From Edolisoma coerulescens (lineage: Eukaryota; Chordata; Aves; Passeriformes; Campephagidae), in assembly GCA_013397115.1 (NCBI GenBank), contig VWZW01002764.1:1555020-1619019 (forward strand): DNA of 64,000 bases, in the 5' to 3' direction. Positions within the stretch are counted from its first letter, which is position 1, and each line of letters starts with the position of its first letter. Under the pieces are notes generated by a model, which was not told the origin of the DNA, searched no databases, and saw nothing but the letters and a program-made list of their open reading frames with translations. A program made the translations under genes and the position numbers. Positions 59,661 to 64,000 of this stretch are shown one piece after another.

Positions 59661-60823
59661 AGCCCTTAGTTACCACAACTGTAAAATACCTTTTTGACTG
59701 GGGAGAAAACCAGCATGAAGTGTCTTTTTGTGCTGACAAACGCCATTACAATGAAGTATCACCTAGACCCAGGCCCAGCCAATTCCCTTTGTTCCCAATT
59801 TTCACAGGCACCAAAGGCTTGTCCTCACTTAAGCAAAGGAAGTCAGTGACGTGACAATGAAAGATAAATGTCTAATACACGAACACCAGAGGAAAGACTT
59901 AGAATGTGATTGTAACCACAAGGATAGGTCCGTTCCAGAGTGGGAATAATTAGCCCTTTAATTAAACTTATCTTGCTGCTAGACAAGAGCAATGCTCAGC
60001 AACACCTGGCCTGGAACATTCCCGTCTCTGCAGGCAGCAGATGGAGCGCACAGACACAATCCACCTCCCTCCTACCAGGTCCAGAGTTGCCTGTGCCAGT
60101 AATTAAGGTCTGGGACAATGTCTGAATTATTGAGAACATCGCCAGACATTTCCTTGCCTGATTTGCCCTCATTAGGTAAAGCTGCACTTTTCTTTTTGCT
60201 GATTTTCCCCTCATCCTTTCCCCCCTTTCCTGCCATCCTGCTGCTACCTTCCTCCATTCCTGTCTGGGGCAACACAGAAATAAACTCAGATTTTGCAGCA
60301 ACTTGCAGGCAAGTATTTCCTGGTGACTTCAGCCGGGCTTTGCTGAGACAAATTCATCCAGGTGACAGCCAGTCCAGGCCTGAAAGTGCCAGCCTCCGAG
60401 TTAACTGCTTCTTTGACCCCTTCCTGGTACCCTGAAGGGGAATTAATGGAGATGTCAGGCCTCTGGGATCTTTTCACATCCCTCCTGAAATCATTACAAC
60501 ATAATGACAGAACAGGGGCAGGTGAAAAGTTTAGCTGCTCCCATAACCCACCTCCAAGAGCAGCCTGCTGGGGAAAAACAGAATGCAGGAACAAATCAGG
60601 TATATTTAGCAATACAAAGTATGTAAAAGTACACTCAGTGTCCAGTGATTATAATTTTTCAATGGATTAAGCTATCTGAACCCGGGTAAACATCACACAT
60701 CCCATTATCCCATAGCAAGTGGCTTCATGTTATAACTATATATCATATGAAAATGTAAATTAGTTTGCTAATATTAGTTCTATGACCTGATGAATTGTTT
60801 GGACAGTCCTTACTCTATCTGGT
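59661..60823. other. Unique non-coding sequence
   Basis: Short overlapping frames on both strands at 59,940-60,670 without family pattern. 60,690-60,800 is AT-rich with TATATCATATG and AATTAGTTTGCTAATATTAG. Confidence 0.45.
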
Positions 60824-60848
60824 GAGAAACAGTGATGAGCTGTTTCTC
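60824..60848. repeat. Perfect 9-bp hairpin
   Basis: GAGAAACAG, loop TGATGAG, then CTGTTTCTC. The stem does not extend outward, so it is too short for a microRNA precursor. Confidence 0.6.
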
Positions 60849-62332
60849 CTGGCAGCTCAGGCTTTCATGCCCCTCTGTAACAGGCAGGTTTCCTTTTCCC
60901 AGCTGAAGGATCCAAAGTTAATGTCTCTATAAAAAGTTACTAATTAAATCATGCATTTGATCACCTCCACTGCAGCTTTTCTGTTCTAACCACGCACTTG
61001 GGATGAGGACAAAAACCTCGCAGACCATTCAGAGTTTGGGCACATCAAAGATATCCCCAGAGAATGGGCAGCAGAGACATTTCTATGGAAATGACTCCCA
61101 GGTTTCTTTCCCTGAGCACGAATGTCTTGCTTAAAGACCATTACTGAAAATAAAAAAAAAAAAGGTTAGGACTGATTTTCTCCATTTCTTTTGCTTTGCA
61201 TTTAACAACATGCAAATTTATCCACCCCTTCAGCACCCACTCAACATCAAGAGATTTCCTAATTCTTTGTCCAGTGTAATGCAATAGTTAATCTCAGAAT
61301 TTCCTTCTTAACCCTCTCACTGGGACATGGCAGGACTAACCACCGACAAAACAGCTTCCATAGGACCAAACTCTGCTGGTCTGAAACAGAAGGTCACATT
61401 TTAACTTAAAACCCTCCTTAAAACAGTCATAAATTCAGAGGTGTTGGCCTTGTGCTTGTTGTGGGTGAAACGCAGCAAGCTGTAGAGCATGTGGGAACAC
61501 ACGAATTTTAACCTTAAATCACTTGAGTTCTAGGCCATGGCTTACCTTGAACTAGATAAAATCAATCCACTTTTCTCAGCAGCTTGGAAAAGCTTCCTAG
61601 TTTGCTTGCAGTGAAAAATTTCCATGGATTACCCATCCAGTGGTTCCAGTTCTATGTAGGTACATTCTTCGTCCAAACCATTTAGTCAAGAGCACAATCA
61701 GGAGCCAAATTAAAAAGGTATTTGCAATTCTCCTGGTGTAACAGTTTTGCACACCCCGTGTGCCCACAGCATCTGTCACAGCAGGGCTCGGTGAGGAGCA
61801 GACGAGTTTGAATGGCACAAGGAAAGCTGCACCTATGATTTCTGTCATGGCATCAGCTCACAGGGGAATCTTAAAATCCTGGGAAGTCAAAGTTTACTGG
61901 TCTTCAAATTTAGATTGTAAAGACAATGAAAACAAAAACCCAAATACTACAAGAGAGAAAGATAAGGCTTACATTAAGGTATTAGAATTGCTTGAGTAAC
62001 ATTAAAACTAGACTCATTAATATGTTCTCAAAGAAGCATGCCAGCTTTCTGCGGTGACATTAATCATGGCTTGCAATTATTCACTTGAAAAGTCAGCACG
62101 AGAAACTACAGCTTGATGTTTCATCCATTTCAGTACACATTCTTTCTGTAAAAAGTCATACCAGAATTTAGTCATTATTATTCTCTTGCTAGGAAAGGTT
62201 CTCTCATCCCATGGAGCAGCACAGATTTGGAGTCTGTTAACATTAACCAAAAGAGGAAAATAATTTTCTAAGGTGAGCTGGTCTAAGTCCCAGAAAAAAA
62301 CAACAGACATAAATCAATTACCAAAAAGTGAG
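60849..62332. other. Unique non-coding sequence
   Basis: AT-rich. An A12 run lies near 61,152. Nothing recognised. Confidence 0.5.
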
Positions 62333-62413
62333 TGCTTTTTAATAAATAAGAATATTTTTTTACTAAACCAAAAAAAATTAAAAAAAAAAATTTAAAAAAT
62401 ACTAAAAAATAAG
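62333..62413. repeat. A/T-rich low-complexity tract
   Basis: Runs of A and T with few other bases, including an A10 run and TTTTTTTA. Confidence 0.85.
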
Positions 62414-63047
62414 AACGAGTTTGTAACTGATTCTTTTGCAAGGATTATTTGACTTGGACTAATTTCTATTTTTCAGCTGTGAGAGTATCACTGAACACAA
62501 GCCAGAGCATAATGGCCAAAGAAGTGAACTGTAAGTTTGTTTTGTCTCTCCATTTGTTATAATACCCTGCTGAGTTACATCCATAATTTAAAAGAAGTAA
62601 AGACCGTTGAGGTAAAAGTAGAGAAGGAATCTGTCATCACATTTATTTTTTGTCAAGAAGTGGACAGGAATTCCAGGTATGAAGAAGTGGAGGGAGAAAA
62701 TGAAGCAAGAAGGTAAGGGGAGTTACCCAGCACTAAATTGGACCACAAAATGACACGGGAGGAATCTACCACAGCCCTGACAGGAGTCACATCTGGAACC
62801 CAATGGATCTGTTGGAATGAGCACAAGAGAAATACAGCTTGTGTCCCTGCACAGAAATGGTAAAATATTTGAATTTTTTTTGTTTGTTTTAAATAAAGGA
62901 TGAAGATGGCACAAAATTCCTAATGGATTTGGGTGCTATTCCTCTTTCCCTTGCAGCTCATCTCCTTTCCAGCTTGCACAGAGCAAGCAGATCTGCAGGC
63001 AGCCCTGAAGACAGCTGACACACAAAGTGGAAGGGTAGCTAGCCTCA
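62414..63047. other. Unique sequence with a good 3' splice-site-like sequence
   Basis: CCTCTTTCCCTTGCAG ends at 62,956 and opens into a 180-codon plus-strand frame reaching 63,496. That frame crosses an apparent old repeat at 63,190, which argues against a conserved exon. Confidence 0.35.
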
Positions 63048-63061
63048 TTTGCATATGCAAA
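63048..63061. promoter_or_regulatory. Palindromic octamer site TTTGCATATGCAAA
   Basis: A perfect 14-bp palindrome made of two overlapping octamer half sites, and ATTTGCAT (63,047-63,054) is an exact POU/Oct octamer. Paired octamers of this kind can bind POU dimers. The site is adjacent to TCATTTGC in otherwise unique DNA. Confidence 0.4.
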
Positions 63062-63189
63062 GTGGAATCAGAGTTTGCTATTACTAAAATATTACTGGAG
63101 ACACTTGTTAAATTCAATTATAAAATATTTAGTCAGTACCTTAACAGAGTCCTTTTAAAGGCATGGGTCCACATGAACAGAAGTAAACT

Positions 63190-63262
63190 GAGTCAAATCC
63201 TGTGTGTTTACGCCAGTGTGGAAATGCCTCTGGAGAATTCCTCACGCTCTTACAGGAGTCTG
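63190..63262. repeat. Possible old amniote repeat fragment
   Basis: GAGTCAAATCCTGTGTGTTT, ACGCCAGTGTGGAAATGCCT, CTGGAGAATTCC resembles the GAGCCAAATCCTG, TTTACACCAGTGTAAAT, CTGGAGTAACTCC order of a sauropsid repeat. It appears related to the pieces at 55,235 and 59,535. The match is from memory and strongly diverged. Confidence 0.4.
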
Positions 63263-64000
63263 GAACCATTTGTATCATCCCCTCTCCCTGTCTGTTCCTG
63301 GGACAGAGACAGGCACAGTTTAGATAACATTTGTGCACAGGCAGCTGGGAGTATTTGTACCCCAAAGCCCATGAGCCTCAGTGCTTTTATCTCTCCAACA
63401 ACCTTGGCCTGTGCAAATGCAGTGCAGATGGGGTCAGCAGTCATTTTCTTGAAGGAAATGTTTGTTCCAGGGTTATCCAAGGGCAATTTCATTTAGAAAT
63501 GGGGGGAAAGCCTCAAAACGTAAGTCTATCTTCCAAATATTTTTTCAGATTTCCTTGAACCATGAATCCTGGCAGTAGTGCATGACTTTCCTGCTGTCCT
63601 CAGGACACAAACGGAGAGATGGATCTATTCTCCACAGGTTTTATGTCCAAACACAGTTGTGCTTCTGGAAAGTCAAGAGGAAAAAGCTAAGACTGATCCC
63701 TCAGCGACAAGGAGACCTTTGGGTACAGGTGAGAAGATGGCTCTGCCTGACAATACAACACAGCTCTACAAAAGGCTTTGCCAGGACACCATCATTGCTG
63801 GTATGAGTCAGGACCCCAAAAAGATGTTGTGGGAAAAGAAAGGCAACATCTCAGTGCCTAAACACTGCCTCAAGAAGCAGCAGAGGCCCATCAGCAGGAG
63901 AAAGGATGCTCCTGGTTGTAGAGAACTACAACAGATTCATTCTCAGTTCAGATGAGCCTCTTGTCGCTGTCCCCTTGCAGGGATGTGCAAGAGCAGCCAT
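63263..64000. other. Unique non-coding sequence to the window end
   Basis: Two overlapping plus-strand frames at 63,578-63,955 have no recognisable domain. A pyrimidine-rich stretch ending TTGCAG at 63,980 looks like a 3' splice site but the following exon, if any, lies outside the window. Confidence 0.45.

Noticed and set aside
60824..60848. Possible microRNA hairpin
   Set aside because: The stem is only 9 bp and does not extend.

Overview
This window looks like non-coding bird DNA, either intergenic or a large intron. The main clue is retrotransposon content: every recognisable element is a CR1 LINE. One is a fairly young avian-type 3' end on the minus strand (about 18,896-19,428), one is an old copy with the sauropsid-type 3' tail (about 3,855-4,446), and one is a very old piece of the reverse-transcriptase region (about 12,077-12,345). 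A CR1-like tail is locked inside a recent 115-117 bp tandem duplication (28,768-28,999). I see no Alu, L1 or other mammalian-specific repeat. Eukaryotic features fit throughout: low CpG, long A runs, and no densely packed genes. I cannot name the species, chromosome or flanking genes.

No protein-coding gene, tRNA, rRNA or known small RNA can be identified with confidence. Open frames are short (mostly under 150 codons), start in arbitrary places and do not resemble families I know. The longest, 209 codons at 19,037-19,666, runs antisense through the CR1. The one stretch that reads like a protein exon is on the minus strand at 52,994-53,216. It has a GTGAGT donor and a CAG acceptor but changes frame near 53,066, so it is a decayed exon or pseudogene, an assembly error, or chance.

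Layout. 1-3,854 is AT-rich unique sequence. 3,855-4,446 is the old CR1. 4,447-12,076 is unique sequence with an A35 tract and an A/C-rich block near 10.1-10.6 kb. 12,077-12,345 is the RT-region CR1 relic. 12,346-18,895 is unique. 18,896-19,428 is the younger CR1. 19,429-25,992 is unique with a TA-rich inverted repeat at 23.9 kb. 25,993-26,073 is an 81-nt hairpin with a perfect 12-bp base. 27.8-30.1 kb holds two old amniote repeat relics and the tandem duplication. 30-39.6 kb is unique with several AT-rich, TAAT-rich blocks. 39,651-39,920 is a small CpG-island-like patch followed by a strong 3' splice-site-like sequence. A 31-base assembly gap lies at 43,536-43,566. 44-46.3 kb has two more old SINE/LINE tails. 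47,558-47,700 is a cluster of inverted repeats. 50-64 kb is unique sequence with three possible palindromic amniote repeat relics (55.2, 59.5, 63.2 kb) and a 14-bp palindromic octamer site (63,048).

There is no pathway or operon to reconstruct. The most plausible function is regulatory: alternating GC-poor blocks rich in homeodomain-type TAAT/ATTA words resemble conserved non-coding elements around developmental genes. That is an impression from composition, not from an alignment, so those calls have low confidence. I did not find a clear new biological system. The best leads are the 26.0 kb hairpin, the 53 kb exon-like stretch and the 47.6 kb inverted-repeat cluster.
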